Assembly: GCF_003206045.1 (NCBI RefSeq)
Contig: NZ_PZJM01000009.1
Span: 539,903 to 576,574, forward strand
Source: Salinicola lusitanus
GTDB taxonomy: Bacteria; Pseudomonadota; Gammaproteobacteria; Pseudomonadales; Halomonadaceae
Length of the DNA: 36,672 nt
Direction: 5' to 3'
Under the pieces are notes generated by a model. The model did no database searches. It saw only the letters and a list, made by a program, of their open reading frames with translations, and was not told where the DNA came from. Below are positions 25,660 through 34,350 of this stretch, piece after piece. The stretch's first letter is position 1. Each line of letters begins with the position of its first letter. The translations under genes and the position numbers were made by a program.

Positions 25660-26346
25660 TCAGGTCTCGAACGGCAGCACTGCGGTGTAGACGGCCAGGA
25701 AGTGACAGACGCTGCCGCCGATCACGAACAGGTGCCAGATCGCGTGATGGAACGGGATTGCCCGGATGGCGTAGAAGATCACGCCCACGGTGTAGGTGAT
25801 GCCGCCAGCCACCAGCAGGGCGAGGCCGTTGGGGGATAGCTGGGCGGTGAGGCTGTCGGAGGCGATCAGGATCAGCCAGCCCATGATCAGGTAGATGAAC
25901 ACGCGCAGTATGTCGAATCGATGGGGCCAGATCAGACGCAGCGCGATACCGCCGAGTGCCAGGCTCCAGATGACGGCAAACAGCGCCCAGCCCATCGGCC
26001 CGCGCAGGTTGACCAGCAGGAAGGGGGTGTAGGTGCCGGCGATCAGCAGGTAGATGGCGCAGTGATCGAAGGCCTGGAAGACGCGCTTCAGGCGCTGGCC
26101 GCGAAAGCCGTGGTAGAGGGTCGAGGCGGTGTAGAGCAGCAGCAGGCAACTGCCGTAGAGCGAGACGCTGACGATCTTCCAGGGGTCGACGTGGGCGGCG
26201 ACGCTGGCGAGCACGATCAATACGATCATGCCGACGAGACTCAGCGCCGCGCCGATGCCGTGGCTGATGCTGTGCAACCACTCCTCTAACCGGGAGAATT
26301 CGTCGGGTTCATGCGCGCTGGCGGACGCTGGCGGCTGATCGGACAT
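25660..26346 (-). CDS. Hemolysin III / PAQR family membrane protein
   Basis: A 228-residue seven-helix protein of the YqfA/hemolysin III branch of the PAQR family. Conserved polar positions are visible: EEWLHSISHGIG (about 20-31), STLYHGF (about 68-74), HCAIYLLIAGTYTPF (about 87-101) and HHAIWHLFV (about 204-212), including the His/Asp/Ser set that binds a metal in PAQR proteins. The start at 26346 (ATG, with GAGG upstream) is preferred to GTG at 26382. Despite the family name, haemolytic activity should not be assumed; E. coli and related homologues affect membrane-energy or lipid homeostasis. It is convergent with soxR. Confidence 0.9.
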   Translation of the reverse strand: MSDQPPASASAHEPDEFSRLEEWLHSISHGIGAALSLVGMIVLIVLASVAAHVDPWKIVSVSLYGSCLLLLYTASTLYHGFRGQRLKRVFQAFDHCAIYLLIAGTYTPFLLVNLRGPMGWALFAVIWSLALGGIALRLIWPHRFDILRVFIYLIMGWLILIASDSLTAQLSPNGLALLVAGGITYTVGVIFYAIRAIPFHHAIWHLFVIGGSVCHFLAVYTAVLPFET

Positions 26347-26507
26347 GATTTTCGAGACCTCACTGTTCGAGGCGGCTGCCACTACGGCGGCAGAATTCGG
26401 AAAGCTGTCTCTTATGTGACTGAATCGAGACCTCGGCGTTCAGTCTGTGTGGCCATGATGACGCCAATATGACGCCGGCAGAAGTTCGCGGGTGAGGAAG
26501 CGGTCGT

Positions 26508-27143
26508 TCAGGCGTCGCGTTCTATATCCACGTCGCTGGCGGGCGTGAAATCGTCGAGATCCATCATGTGGTCGAGCTTGCCGACCTTGGTGGTCAGGTA
26601 GTGCTCGTTGAACGGGTTGCGACCGGTGGTGATCGGCAGGCGCTCGTGGATCTCGACGCCATCCTGGCTCAGCGCCTCGACCTTGCGCGGGTTGTTGGTC
26701 ATCAGCCGCAGCGACCGAATGCCCAGATGTTCCAGCATCGGCACACAGATATCGTAGCGGCGCTGGTCGGCACCGAAACCCAGGCGCTCATTGGCTTCGA
26801 CGGTGTCGGCGCCATCGTCCTGCAGCGCATAGGCACGGATCTTGTTGAGCAGGCCGATGCCGCGGCCTTCCTGACGCAGGTAGAGCAGGGCGCCGCGCCC
26901 CTCGTCGGCGATCCGCTTGAGCGCTTCCTGAAGCTGATAGCCGCAGTCGCAGCGCATCGAGAACAGGGCATCGCCGGTCAGGCATTCGGAGTGCACCCGC
27001 GCCAGCACCGGTTCCGACGTGGTGACGTCGCCAAGGGTGAGCACGACGTGCTCCTTGCCGGTGGCCTCTTCCTGGAAGCCGTGCAGCATGAACGTCGCCC
27101 AGGGAGTGGGTAGTTGCGATGCGGCGATGAAGCGGATCGTCAC
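26508..27143 (-). CDS. ribA: GTP cyclohydrolase II
   Basis: A 211-residue enzyme that opens the imidazole ring of GTP to give 2,5-diamino-6-ribosylamino-pyrimidinone phosphate, the first step of riboflavin synthesis. The zinc cysteines are Cys54, Cys65 and Cys67 ([20 protein letters not shown]), identical in number to the E. coli enzyme. Other family motifs ([17 protein letters not shown] around 89-105 and [13 protein letters not shown] around 150-162) are intact. It is a stand-alone enzyme, not fused to a RibB domain. Divergent from hemE. Confidence 0.97.
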   Translation of the reverse strand: MTIRFIAASQLPTPWATFMLHGFQEEATGKEHVVLTLGDVTTSEPVLARVHSECLTGDALFSMRCDCGYQLQEALKRIADEGRGALLYLRQEGRGIGLLNKIRAYALQDDGADTVEANERLGFGADQRRYDICVPMLEHLGIRSLRLMTNNPRKVEALSQDGVEIHERLPITTGRNPFNEHYLTTKVGKLDHMMDLDDFTPASDVDIERDA

Positions 27144-27215
27144 GATGACCTCGCGGTAGGAGGGGCTCCGGCGTCGAATGCTGGCCGAGAGCGCCGGACA
27201 ATTAAAAAGGGCGGC

Positions 27216-27249
27216 ATTATAACAGGCCTGGCGGCCGATCCGTTACAAT
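27216..27249. promoter_or_regulatory. Candidate -10 elements of divergent ribA and hemE
   Basis: Leftward TATAAT (27221 to 27216) for ribA and rightward TACAAT (27244-27249) for hemE lie in the 136-base gap. Neither has a good -35 at the usual spacing, so these are weak assignments. Confidence 0.35.
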
Positions 27250-27279
27250 GCCGGCAAATCTCGAACGCAAAAGGCCGTC

Positions 27280-28395
27280 ATGACTCTGTCCCGTGATTCC
27301 CAGTCGCAGGCGCTTTCCGACGCTGTCCAGCCGCCGGCGCTGCATAACGACCGCCTGCTGCGGGCGCTGGCCCGCCAGCCGGTGGACCGCACGCCGGTCT
27401 GGATGATGCGACAGGCGGGCCGCTATCTGCCGGAGTATCGTCAGACCCGGGCCCACGCCGGCAGTTTCATGGATCTGTGTCGCAACGCCGAACTGGCCTG
27501 CGAGGTAACGCTGCAGCCGCTCGAGCGTTATCCGCTGGATGCCGCCATTCTGTTCTCGGATATCCTGACCATTCCGGACGCCATGGGGCTCGGGCTCTAT
27601 TTCGAGACAGGGGAAGGCCCCAAGTTCCGCAAGACGGTGCGCTCCGCCGCCGAGGTGGCCGCGCTGAGCGCGCCGAACGCCGAGCGCGATCTCGACTACG
27701 TGATGAACGCCGTCTCCACGATCCGTCGCGAGCTCGGTGGCCGGGTGCCGCTTATCGGCTTTTCCGGTAGCCCGTGGACGCTGGCGACCTATATGGTCGA
27801 AGGCGGCTCGAGCAAGGATTTCCGCCACCTCAAGGCGATGCTCTACGGGGACCCCGACACCCTTCATGCGTTGCTCGGCGTACTCGCCACCGCGGTCACC
27901 GACTACCTGAATGCCCAGATTCGCGCCGGCGCCCAGGTGGTGCAGATCTTCGACACCTGGGGCGGGGCATTGTCGACGCCGGCCTATCGCGAGTTCTCCC
28001 TGGCCTACATGCAGCGCATCGTCGATGGCCTGATTCGCGAGCACGACGGCCGCCGGGTGCCGGTCATCCTGTTTACCAAGAACGGCGGGCAGTGGCTCGA
28101 GTCGATCGCCGACAGCGGCTGCGACGCGGTGGGCCTGGACTGGACCACCGAGCTGAGCGACGCCCGTCGGCGCGTCGGCGAACGGGTGGCGCTGCAGGGC
28201 AATCTCGACCCCAACGTGCTGTTTGCGCCGCCGTCGCGGATTCGCGAGGAGGTTGCCCGCATCCTCGAAAGTTTCGGCCCGGGCGAAGGTCATGTCTTCA
28301 ACCTGGGACACGGCATCAGTCAGTTCACCGATCCGGATCACGTCACGGCGTTCATGGATGCCCTGCATGAGCTCAGCCCCGCCTATCATCGATGA
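27280..28395 (+). CDS. hemE: Uroporphyrinogen decarboxylase
   Basis: A 371-residue enzyme that removes four carboxyls from uroporphyrinogen III to give coproporphyrinogen III in haem synthesis. The substrate motif [14 protein letters not shown] lies at 41-54 (Arg44), and the catalytic aspartate is Asp94 in [11 protein letters not shown]. It is about 15 residues longer than usual at the N-terminus; AAAGG supports the start at 27280. The gene downstream overlaps its end by 29 bases. Confidence 0.97.
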   Translation: MTLSRDSQSQALSDAVQPPALHNDRLLRALARQPVDRTPVWMMRQAGRYLPEYRQTRAHAGSFMDLCRNAELACEVTLQPLERYPLDAAILFSDILTIPDAMGLGLYFETGEGPKFRKTVRSAAEVAALSAPNAERDLDYVMNAVSTIRRELGGRVPLIGFSGSPWTLATYMVEGGSSKDFRHLKAMLYGDPDTLHALLGVLATAVTDYLNAQIRAGAQVVQIFDTWGGALSTPAYREFSLAYMQRIVDGLIREHDGRRVPVILFTKNGGQWLESIADSGCDAVGLDWTTELSDARRRVGERVALQGNLDPNVLFAPPSRIREEVARILESFGPGEGHVFNLGHGISQFTDPDHVTAFMDALHELSPAYHR

Positions 28396-28861
28396 GTCCG
28401 CTGGCGGCGAGGGCGGCAATGGCCTGCTGCTGTTCGATGCCGACTGCCCGTTCTGTCGGCGTTCGGTTCGCTGGCTGCTGGCCCGCGAAAGGCCGGACAG
28501 CCGGCTGCGCATCGCGGGGCTGGAGGGCTCGGTCTCGCATCGGCTCGGCGAGCATTTCGGCATCGACTTCGCGCATTCAGACAGCATCTGGTGTTTCGCC
28601 GACGGCGAACCCCGCCGTAACAGCGATGCCGTCTGGCGCCTGGCCGCCCGGCTGCGGGGTGGTTGGCAGCGACTCGAGTGGTTGCGCTGGATTCCGCGTC
28701 CTCTGCGCGATGGCGGCTACCGTCTCGTCGGCAACCACCGGCATCGACTCTCGTCGCTTGGTGCCGCGCGTCTCGAGGATCATCCACGCTGGGTGAATCA
28801 TCTTTCTGCCGGGCTCTGCCATCGCTGCGGGCTGCCTGGCGAACTGGCGGACGAGCCATGA
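28367..28861 (+). CDS. DCC/DUF393 family thiol-disulfide protein
   Basis: A 164-residue protein with the DUF393 signature Dx[20 protein letters not shown], with Cys27 and Cys30 as the CxxC pair. Family members (YuxK-like) are predicted thiol-disulfide oxidoreductases with a thioredoxin-like fold. Basic residues and Trp-rich stretches ([13 protein letters not shown]) dominate the second half, and two cysteines near the C-terminus (CHRCGLPGE) make a second CxxC. Start choice: ATG at 28367 is used; ATG at 28358 is also possible and neither has a strong ribosome site, as expected for a gene translated by coupling from hemE, which it overlaps. Confidence 0.82.
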   Translation: MSSAPPIIDESAGGEGGNGLLLFDADCPFCRRSVRWLLARERPDSRLRIAGLEGSVSHRLGEHFGIDFAHSDSIWCFADGEPRRNSDAVWRLAARLRGGWQRLEWLRWIPRPLRDGGYRLVGNHRHRLSSLGAARLEDHPRWVNHLSAGLCHRCGLPGELADEP

Positions 28862-29259
28862 AAGCCGGCCGCCGCCGAGAGTGGGACGACGCTGGGCCAT
28901 CGCGCTGGCCAAGAGTGGCCGCGGTGGTGGCGACGCTGGTCTGGGCGGCGGGGATCGCCTGGGGAAGCTTGAGTCCCGCTCAAGAGTTGCCGCAGCACCT
29001 GCCCTGGGACAAGCTCAACCACTTCATCGCCTACGCCGGCCTGGCGCTCGGGCTGCGTCTCTCCGGGTGCCGCTGGCTGTCGGCCTGGCTGGCGGCGGTG
29101 ACATTCAGTATCGCCATCGAATACCTGCAGCTCTGCGTGCCGGGGCGTCAAGGCGGTGACTGGGACGATATTCTCGCCAATGCGCTCGGCGCCAGCGTCG
29201 CCCTGGGCGTGTCATCGATCGGATCGCGGTACCGACGCGGTCGCGGAATTCAACGTTAG
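28858..29259 (+). CDS. VanZ-like small membrane protein
   Basis: A 133-residue protein with four hydrophobic segments: an LVWAAGIAWGSLSP start, the family motif DKLNHFIAYAGLALGLRL (about 54-71), a third helix and a C-terminal DILANALGASVALG stretch. These features fit the VanZ-like family, which in most bacteria is not linked to glycopeptide resistance. The ATG overlaps the stop of the DUF393 gene (ATGA), so the two are coupled in a hemE-led operon. Confidence 0.85.
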   Translation: MKAGRRREWDDAGPSRWPRVAAVVATLVWAAGIAWGSLSPAQELPQHLPWDKLNHFIAYAGLALGLRLSGCRWLSAWLAAVTFSIAIEYLQLCVPGRQGGDWDDILANALGASVALGVSSIGSRYRRGRGIQR

Positions 29260-29318
29260 TCGAATCAAGCACCAGGGTCTCCCGGCGGGCATGGGTCCGG
29301 GAAGGATCTTCAGCGCGG

Positions 29319-29334
29319 GCACCACCATGGTGCA
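29319..29334. promoter_or_regulatory. NtrC-type enhancer site
   Basis: GCACCA-CCA-TGGTGCA (29319-29334) matches the NtrC consensus TGCACCA-N3-TGGTGCA apart from the first base (G instead of T). It lies about 140 bases upstream of the sigma-54 promoter at 29473-29488, the usual enhancer distance. Confidence 0.75.
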
Positions 29335-29472
29335 GGTGTGTTATTTAGGCACTGTTTTGAAACAATTTGTTGTCATTTCGGCGCCCCGGGCGGTCCGCCG
29401 AACTCGATGTGGGCAGGATCGTCGAGGCTAGGGTAGCGTTGAAACAGGGTTTTACGGCCCTCGGCGCGAAAG

Positions 29473-29488
29473 TGGAACGAACTTTGCT
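29473..29488 (+). promoter_or_regulatory. Sigma-54 promoter of the aap operon
   Basis: TGGAACGAACTTTGCT matches the sigma-54 consensus TGGCACG-N4-TTGCW at every position except one in the -24 element. The invariant GG (29474-29475) and GC (29486-29487) are exactly ten bases apart. Transcription should start near 29499, giving a leader of about 50 bases. Confidence 0.85.
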
Positions 29489-29549
29489 AATTTCATCTGG
29501 GCATGTTCCGGCATGCACTCAAATGATAATGCGAGGGAGTTGATTCCAT

Positions 29550-30578
29550 ATGCGCCACAAGAACAAAAGCCTGATCGTACTGCCAGCCGCCATGCTTGCC
29601 GCGGCTGCCGTCACCCAAGTTCAGGCTGCCACTCTGGATGATGTCAAAAGCAGCGGCGAGTTCACCTGTGGTGTCAGCACGGGGCTGACCGGGTTCTCGT
29701 CTCCCGATGAAAATGGCAAATGGACCGGTATCGACGTTGAAGTCTGCCGTGCCGTTGGCGCGGCCGTTCTGGGCGACCCGGAAGCCGTTGTTTTCTCCCC
29801 GCTGACCGCCAAGGAGCGTTTCACCGCGCTGCAGTCCGGTGAAGTCGACGTGCTGTCCCGCAATACGACCTGGACCGCCACCCGCGACAACTCGCTGGGG
29901 CTGAACTTCACCGGGGTCAACTTCTATGACGGCCAGGGTTTCCTGGTGCGCAAGGATCTCGGCGTCAAGAGCGCCAAAGAGCTGGATGGCGCTTCCATCT
30001 GCGTGCAGGCCGGTACCACCACCGAACTCAACATGGCCGACTACTTCAAGGCCAACGACATGCAGTTCCAGCAGGTCGCCTTCGATACCTCCGACCAGAC
30101 CGCCCAGGGCTTCGACAGCGGCCGCTGCGACGTGCTGACCTCCGACTCCTCGCAGCTGGCCGCCCTGCGTCTGCAGCTGGCGGATCCGGACGGTGTCGTG
30201 ATTCTGCCGGAACGGATCTCCAAGGAGCCGCTGGGCCCGGTCGTGCGTCAGGGCGACGATCAGTGGTTCAACATCGTCAAGTGGACGTTGTTCGCCATGC
30301 TCGACGCCGAAGAGCTCGGCATCACCAGCGAGAACGTCGACGAAATGCGCGAAACCCCGCCGAATCCGGACGTCGCCCGCCTGCTGGGCAAGGACGGCAA
30401 CTTCGGCGAGCAGATGGGCATCAGCAACGACTGGGCCTACAACATCGTCAAGATGGTGGGCAACTACGGTGAGGTGTTCGACCGCACCGTGGGCGCCGAC
30501 TCGCCGATGGGACTCGAACGCGGCATCAACGCACTGTGGAACGACGGCGGCATCCAGTACGCACCGCCGGTTCGCTAA
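29550..30578 (+). CDS. aapJ: General L-amino-acid ABC transporter, periplasmic binding protein
   Basis: A 342-residue binding protein of the AapJ/YhdW type, longer than the usual 260-280 of polar amino-acid binders. A signal peptide with cleavage after VQA (24-26) is present. The mature start ATLDDVKSSGEFTCGVSTGLTGFSSPDENG... (read as separate pieces around 27-56) and the two-lobe pattern with LNFTGVNFYDGQGFLV-like stretch match AapJ. It binds many L-amino acids, especially Glu/Gln/Asp, in the characterised Rhizobium system. First gene of the aapJQMP set; expressed from the sigma-54 promoter upstream. Confidence 0.95.
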   Translation: MRHKNKSLIVLPAAMLAAAAVTQVQAATLDDVKSSGEFTCGVSTGLTGFSSPDENGKWTGIDVEVCRAVGAAVLGDPEAVVFSPLTAKERFTALQSGEVDVLSRNTTWTATRDNSLGLNFTGVNFYDGQGFLVRKDLGVKSAKELDGASICVQAGTTTELNMADYFKANDMQFQQVAFDTSDQTAQGFDSGRCDVLTSDSSQLAALRLQLADPDGVVILPERISKEPLGPVVRQGDDQWFNIVKWTLFAMLDAEELGITSENVDEMRETPPNPDVARLLGKDGNFGEQMGISNDWAYNIVKMVGNYGEVFDRTVGADSPMGLERGINALWNDGGIQYAPPVR

Positions 30579-30598
30579 GCGTTACCTCGTGCTCTCGA

Positions 30599-30635
30599 CA
30601 CCGCGCCCCTTCGGTCTGAGCGCCGGGGCGCGGTG
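30599..30635 (+). promoter_or_regulatory. Intercistronic hairpin after aapJ
   Basis: CACCGCGCCCC (30599-30609) and GGGGCGCGGTG (30625-30635) form a perfect 11-bp stem with a 15-base loop. No T-run follows, so it would protect the aapJ message from 3' decay rather than stop transcription, giving more binding protein than permease. Confidence 0.7.
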
Positions 30636-30663
30636 CCTCTCCACGCTCGAGTAGAGACAACTC

Positions 30664-31854
30664 ATGCTGCGTCCATCCACTACCTTACCGCGACGGGGGC
30701 ACGGGCCCTTGTGGCGGAACCCCGCCATACGCGCCCTGATCGTTCAGGCCGTGCTGTTTCTGGTACTGGCGGCTTTCATCGGTTATCTGGTTCACAACAC
30801 GCTGCTCAACCTGGAAGCCCGTGGTATTCATACCGGTTTCGGCTTTCTGGAGGGGCGAGCCGGCTTCTCGATTCCACAGACGCTGATCGAGTACACCAGC
30901 GACAGTACCTATGGCAGAACCTTCGTCATCGGCCTGCTCAATACGCTGCTGGTGTCGGCGCTGGGTATCGTCGCCGCCACGATCATCGGGTTTCTGGTCG
31001 GAATCGCGCGCCTGTCGCCCAACTGGCTGCTGGCGCGTCTGGCGACGATCTACGTCGAAACCTTCCGCAATATCCCGCTGCTGGTTCAGATCCTGTTCTG
31101 GTACTACGCCGTACTGCGGGCCCTCCCGTCGCCACGACAGAGTCTGTCGCTGTTCGACGCCTTCTTCTTCAACGTGCGGGGCATGGTGATGCCCGACCCG
31201 CAGCCGCTGGATGGCTTTGCCGCCACGCCCTGGGCACTGCTGGTTGCCGTCGTCGTCACGATCCTGTTCGGCGTGTTCGCCAAGCGTCGCCAAGCGAGCA
31301 CGGGCAAGTCGCTTCCCGTCTACTGGATCGGCCTGACGATCATCGTCGGGCTGCCGCTGATCGTCTTCCTGGCTACCGGGTCACCGCTCGAATGGACGCT
31401 GCCGGAAATGGCGGGCTTCAACTTCCGCGGCGGTATCAACATCCTGCCGGAATTGCTGGCGCTGTGGCTGGCGCTGTCGATCTACACGGCGGCGTTCATC
31501 GCCGAGATCGTGCGCTCGGGCATTCTGTCGGTCTCTCACGGTCAGACGGAAGCCGCACGCTCGCTGAGCCTGCCGGAGGCGATCACGCTGCGCAAGGTCG
31601 TCATTCCTCAGGCGATGCGCGTGATCATCCCGCAGATGACCAGCCAGTATCTCAATCTGATCAAGAACTCGTCACTGGCGACCGCCATCGGCTATCCCGA
31701 TCTCGTCGCGGTATTCGCCGGTACCACGCTGAACCAGACCGGGCAGGCGATCGAGATCATCGCCATGACCATGGCGGTCTATCTGGTCATCAGCCTGACG
31801 GTCTCGTTTTTGATGAATCTCTATAACGCGCGCACGCTGCTGAAGGAGCGTTGA
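30664..31854 (+). CDS. aapQ: General L-amino-acid ABC transporter, permease
   Basis: A 396-residue permease of the long AapQ type with an N-terminal extra helix and a large periplasmic loop before the HisM-like core. The EAA loop is TEAARSLSLPEAITLRKVVIPQAM (about 300-323, centre EAARSLSL). It pairs with AapM, and the two stops and starts are one base apart (31854 and 31856), so translation is coupled. Length is typical for this subfamily, clearly longer than the 220-residue permeases of the first ABC operon. Confidence 0.95.
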   Translation: MLRPSTTLPRRGHGPLWRNPAIRALIVQAVLFLVLAAFIGYLVHNTLLNLEARGIHTGFGFLEGRAGFSIPQTLIEYTSDSTYGRTFVIGLLNTLLVSALGIVAATIIGFLVGIARLSPNWLLARLATIYVETFRNIPLLVQILFWYYAVLRALPSPRQSLSLFDAFFFNVRGMVMPDPQPLDGFAATPWALLVAVVVTILFGVFAKRRQASTGKSLPVYWIGLTIIVGLPLIVFLATGSPLEWTLPEMAGFNFRGGINILPELLALWLALSIYTAAFIAEIVRSGILSVSHGQTEAARSLSLPEAITLRKVVIPQAMRVIIPQMTSQYLNLIKNSSLATAIGYPDLVAVFAGTTLNQTGQAIEIIAMTMAVYLVISLTVSFLMNLYNARTLLKER

Positions 31855-31855
31855 G

Positions 31856-32968
31856 ATGACGACTGACTCTACCTTCCGCACTGAAATGATCGAAGCGCGT
31901 GATGCGCCTGACCAGCGTCGGGGTGTGATCGGCTGGTTTCGAGCCAATCTGTTCAACGGCCCTATCAACAGTATCGTCTCGATCGTCGTCATCTACCTGC
32001 TGGCACGACTGATCTGGCCGTTCCTCGAATGGGCGGTGATCGACGCTGACTGGATCGGTACCACGCGGGACGCTTGTACCGGCCAGGGCGCCTGCTGGGT
32101 GTTCATCTCGGCGCGCTTCGAATCCATCATCTACGGCTTCTATCCGGAAGCCGCGCGTTGGCGCGTCGACATCGTGTTCGCGCTGTTGGCGATCCTGGTC
32201 GCCTGGCTGGCGGTCCCCAAGCTTCCCTACAAGAAGTGGGTGGCGCTGTTTGCGCTTATCGGTCTGCCGATCATCGCCTACTTCCTGCTGGTGGGGGGCT
32301 CGTTCGGGCTCGAGTACGTGCCGACGCGCGCCTGGGGTGGCCTGATGCTGACGCTGACGATCGCCGTGCTGGGCATCGTCGGTTCGCTACCGCTGGGGAT
32401 CATTCTGGCCCTCGGTCGACGCTCCAAGATGCCGTTCGTCAAAGGCATCTGCGTGATTTTCATCGAGTTCTGGCGCGGCGTTCCGTTGATCACGGTACTG
32501 TTCATGGCCTCGGTCATGCTGCCCCTGTTCGTGCCCGGGAATCTCGATTTCGACAAGCTGCTGCGTGCACTGATCGGGATCATGTTCTTCTGGAGCGCCT
32601 ACATGGCGGAGGTGATCCGCAGCGGCCTCCAGGCGATCGGCAAGGGGCAGACGGAAGCGGGCCAGGCGCTGGGTCTGAACTACTGGCAGAGAACCGGCCT
32701 GATCGTACTGCCGCAGGCACTCAAGCTGGTGATCCCGGGGATCGTCAATACCTTTATCGCGCTGTTCAAGGATACGTCGCTGGTGCTGATCATCGGCCTT
32801 TTCGATCTGCTGGCGATCATTCGCGCCGGCCTCACCGACTCCAACTGGCTGGGCTTTTCCACGGAAGGCTATGTCTTTGCGGCGGCCGTCTACTGGATAT
32901 TCTGCTTCAGCATGTCCCGCTACAGCCTGTACATCGAGCGACGTCTGAACACCGGACATAAACGGTGA
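31856..32968 (+). CDS. aapM: General L-amino-acid ABC transporter, permease
   Basis: A 370-residue AapM-type permease, with an N-terminal extension of about 130 residues that contains two helices before the HisM core. The EAA loop TEAGQALGLNYWQRTG lies about 264-279, followed by the typical VLPQALKLVIPG. It heterodimerises with AapQ. AAGGAG is found a few bases before its ATG, inside the end of aapQ. Confidence 0.95.
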   Translation: MTTDSTFRTEMIEARDAPDQRRGVIGWFRANLFNGPINSIVSIVVIYLLARLIWPFLEWAVIDADWIGTTRDACTGQGACWVFISARFESIIYGFYPEAARWRVDIVFALLAILVAWLAVPKLPYKKWVALFALIGLPIIAYFLLVGGSFGLEYVPTRAWGGLMLTLTIAVLGIVGSLPLGIILALGRRSKMPFVKGICVIFIEFWRGVPLITVLFMASVMLPLFVPGNLDFDKLLRALIGIMFFWSAYMAEVIRSGLQAIGKGQTEAGQALGLNYWQRTGLIVLPQALKLVIPGIVNTFIALFKDTSLVLIIGLFDLLAIIRAGLTDSNWLGFSTEGYVFAAAVYWIFCFSMSRYSLYIERRLNTGHKR

Positions 32969-33032
32969 GTGCGGCCAGCGACTACGCCTTCACGCACTCC
33001 CATAACAAGATTGTCATCAGGAAATCATTGCC

Positions 33033-33812
33033 ATGAGCGAAGCGACAGCGTCTCAGACAACCGCGTCCGGCAGCGACCGACCGATGATCGAAATCGATCA
33101 TCTCAACAAGTGGTACGGCAGTTTCCATGTGCTGCGCGACATCAACCTGACCGTGACCAAGGGCGAGCGGATCGTCATCTGCGGCCCTTCCGGCTCGGGC
33201 AAGTCGACGATGATCCGCTGCATCAATCACCTCGAGGAGCACCAGCAGGGCTCTATCGTGGTCAACGGCGTACCGATGACCAACGACGTCAAGCGGATCG
33301 AGCAGATCCGCCGCAACGTCGGCATGGTCTTCCAGCACTTCAATCTGTTCCCGCACCTGACCGTGCTCGAGAACTGCTGCCTATCTCAGATCTGGGTACA
33401 GAAGAAACCGCGTGCCGAGGCGGAGAAGACCGCGATGGAATATCTGGAGCGGGTTCAGATCGCCAACCAGGCGCTGAAATATCCCGGCCAGCTCTCGGGG
33501 GGGCAGCAGCAGCGGGTGGCGATCGCCCGGGCGCTCTGCATGCGCCCGGAGGTGATGCTGTTCGACGAGCCGACTTCGGCGCTCGATCCGGAGATGATCA
33601 AGGAAGTGCTCGACGTCATGATCGAGCTTGCCCACGAAGGCATGACGATGCTCTGCGTCACCCATGAGATGGGCTTCGCCAAGACCGTCGCCGATCGGGT
33701 GATCTTCATGGACCAGGGGCAGATTATCGAAGAAGCGCCGCCGCATGAGTTCTTCAACAACCCGCGCTCCGAGCGAACCCAGCTGTTCCTGAGCCAGATT
33801 CTGGGGCATTGA
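33033..33812 (+). CDS. aapP: General L-amino-acid ABC transporter, ATP-binding protein
   Basis: A 259-residue ATPase with Walker [10 protein letters not shown] (51-59), signature LSGGQQQ (154-160) and Walker B VMLFDEP (174-180), all intact. It has a short polar N-terminal tail before the conserved start [18 protein letters not shown] lies before the ATG. It is the fourth gene of the set; the ridA-like gene follows after 11 bases. Confidence 0.96.
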   Translation: MSEATASQTTASGSDRPMIEIDHLNKWYGSFHVLRDINLTVTKGERIVICGPSGSGKSTMIRCINHLEEHQQGSIVVNGVPMTNDVKRIEQIRRNVGMVFQHFNLFPHLTVLENCCLSQIWVQKKPRAEAEKTAMEYLERVQIANQALKYPGQLSGGQQQRVAIARALCMRPEVMLFDEPTSALDPEMIKEVLDVMIELAHEGMTMLCVTHEMGFAKTVADRVIFMDQGQIIEEAPPHEFFNNPRSERTQLFLSQILGH

Positions 33813-33823
33813 GGATAGATCAG

Positions 33824-34216
33824 ATGGGTATCGAAAAACTTTTCGTCAGCGGCGCCCCGCAGCCGATCGCACCGTTCTCCCACGCCTGCAAGGTGGGGGA
33901 GCTGGTCTTCATCACCGGCCAGATGCCGACGGTGCCGGAGACCAACGAGATGCTGCTGGGCACGTTCACCGAGCAGACGCACCGGGTGATGCAGAATCTG
34001 GCGATCGTTCTGGAAGCCGCCGGCACCAGCTTCGAGCATGTGGTCCAGAGCCGTGTCTTCATCACCAACATGGGGCACTTCGAGGAGGTGAACGGTGTCT
34101 ACGCCAGCTATTTTGCGGACCCGCTGCCAACGCGAACCTGCATCGGTGTCACCGGCCTCGCCGGCGGTGCCGATGTCGAGGTGGACATGATTGCCTGGAT
34201 TCCGCCTGTGGAATGA
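33824..34216 (+). CDS. RidA family enamine/imine deaminase (aap-linked)
   Basis: A 130-residue RidA-family protein, the same length as the one at 1840-2232 but a clearly different sequence (it starts MGIEKLFVSGAPQPIAPFSHA). The key arginine is in LPTRTCIGV (near 106) and the glutamate in VEVDMIA (near 121), so it should be active. GAGGA lies eight bases before the ATG at 33824; an upstream TTG in the same frame at 33809 is rejected for lack of a ribosome site. It is the last gene of the nitrogen-regulated importer operon, which suggests it handles 2-aminoacrylate or similar imines formed when imported amino acids are broken down for nitrogen. Confidence 0.93.
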   Translation: MGIEKLFVSGAPQPIAPFSHACKVGELVFITGQMPTVPETNEMLLGTFTEQTHRVMQNLAIVLEAAGTSFEHVVQSRVFITNMGHFEEVNGVYASYFADPLPTRTCIGVTGLAGGADVEVDMIAWIPPVE

Positions 34217-34238
34217 TCGACCGACGTTCGGTCTTGGC

Positions 34239-34274
34239 GACTTCGCCCCGCACCTGCGGGGCGAAGTCGTTTCT
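34239..34274 (+). terminator. Intrinsic terminator of the aap-ridA operon
   Basis: GACTTCGCCCCGC (34239-34251), loop ACCT, GCGGGGCGAAGTC (34256-34268), followed by GTTTCT. A 13-bp perfect stem with a weak T-run. Confidence 0.8.
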
Positions 34275-34350
34275 GTAGGCCTGAAGGTTGAGCGATGAAG
34301 GAATCTCTACCAAGCTTGGATCACGATCCACGGAACAGGAGAGAGTGATC

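Noticed and set aside
27217-28587. Open frame of 456 codons opposite hemE
   Set aside because: Shadow frame in GC-rich DNA; hemE is unambiguous on the plus strand.
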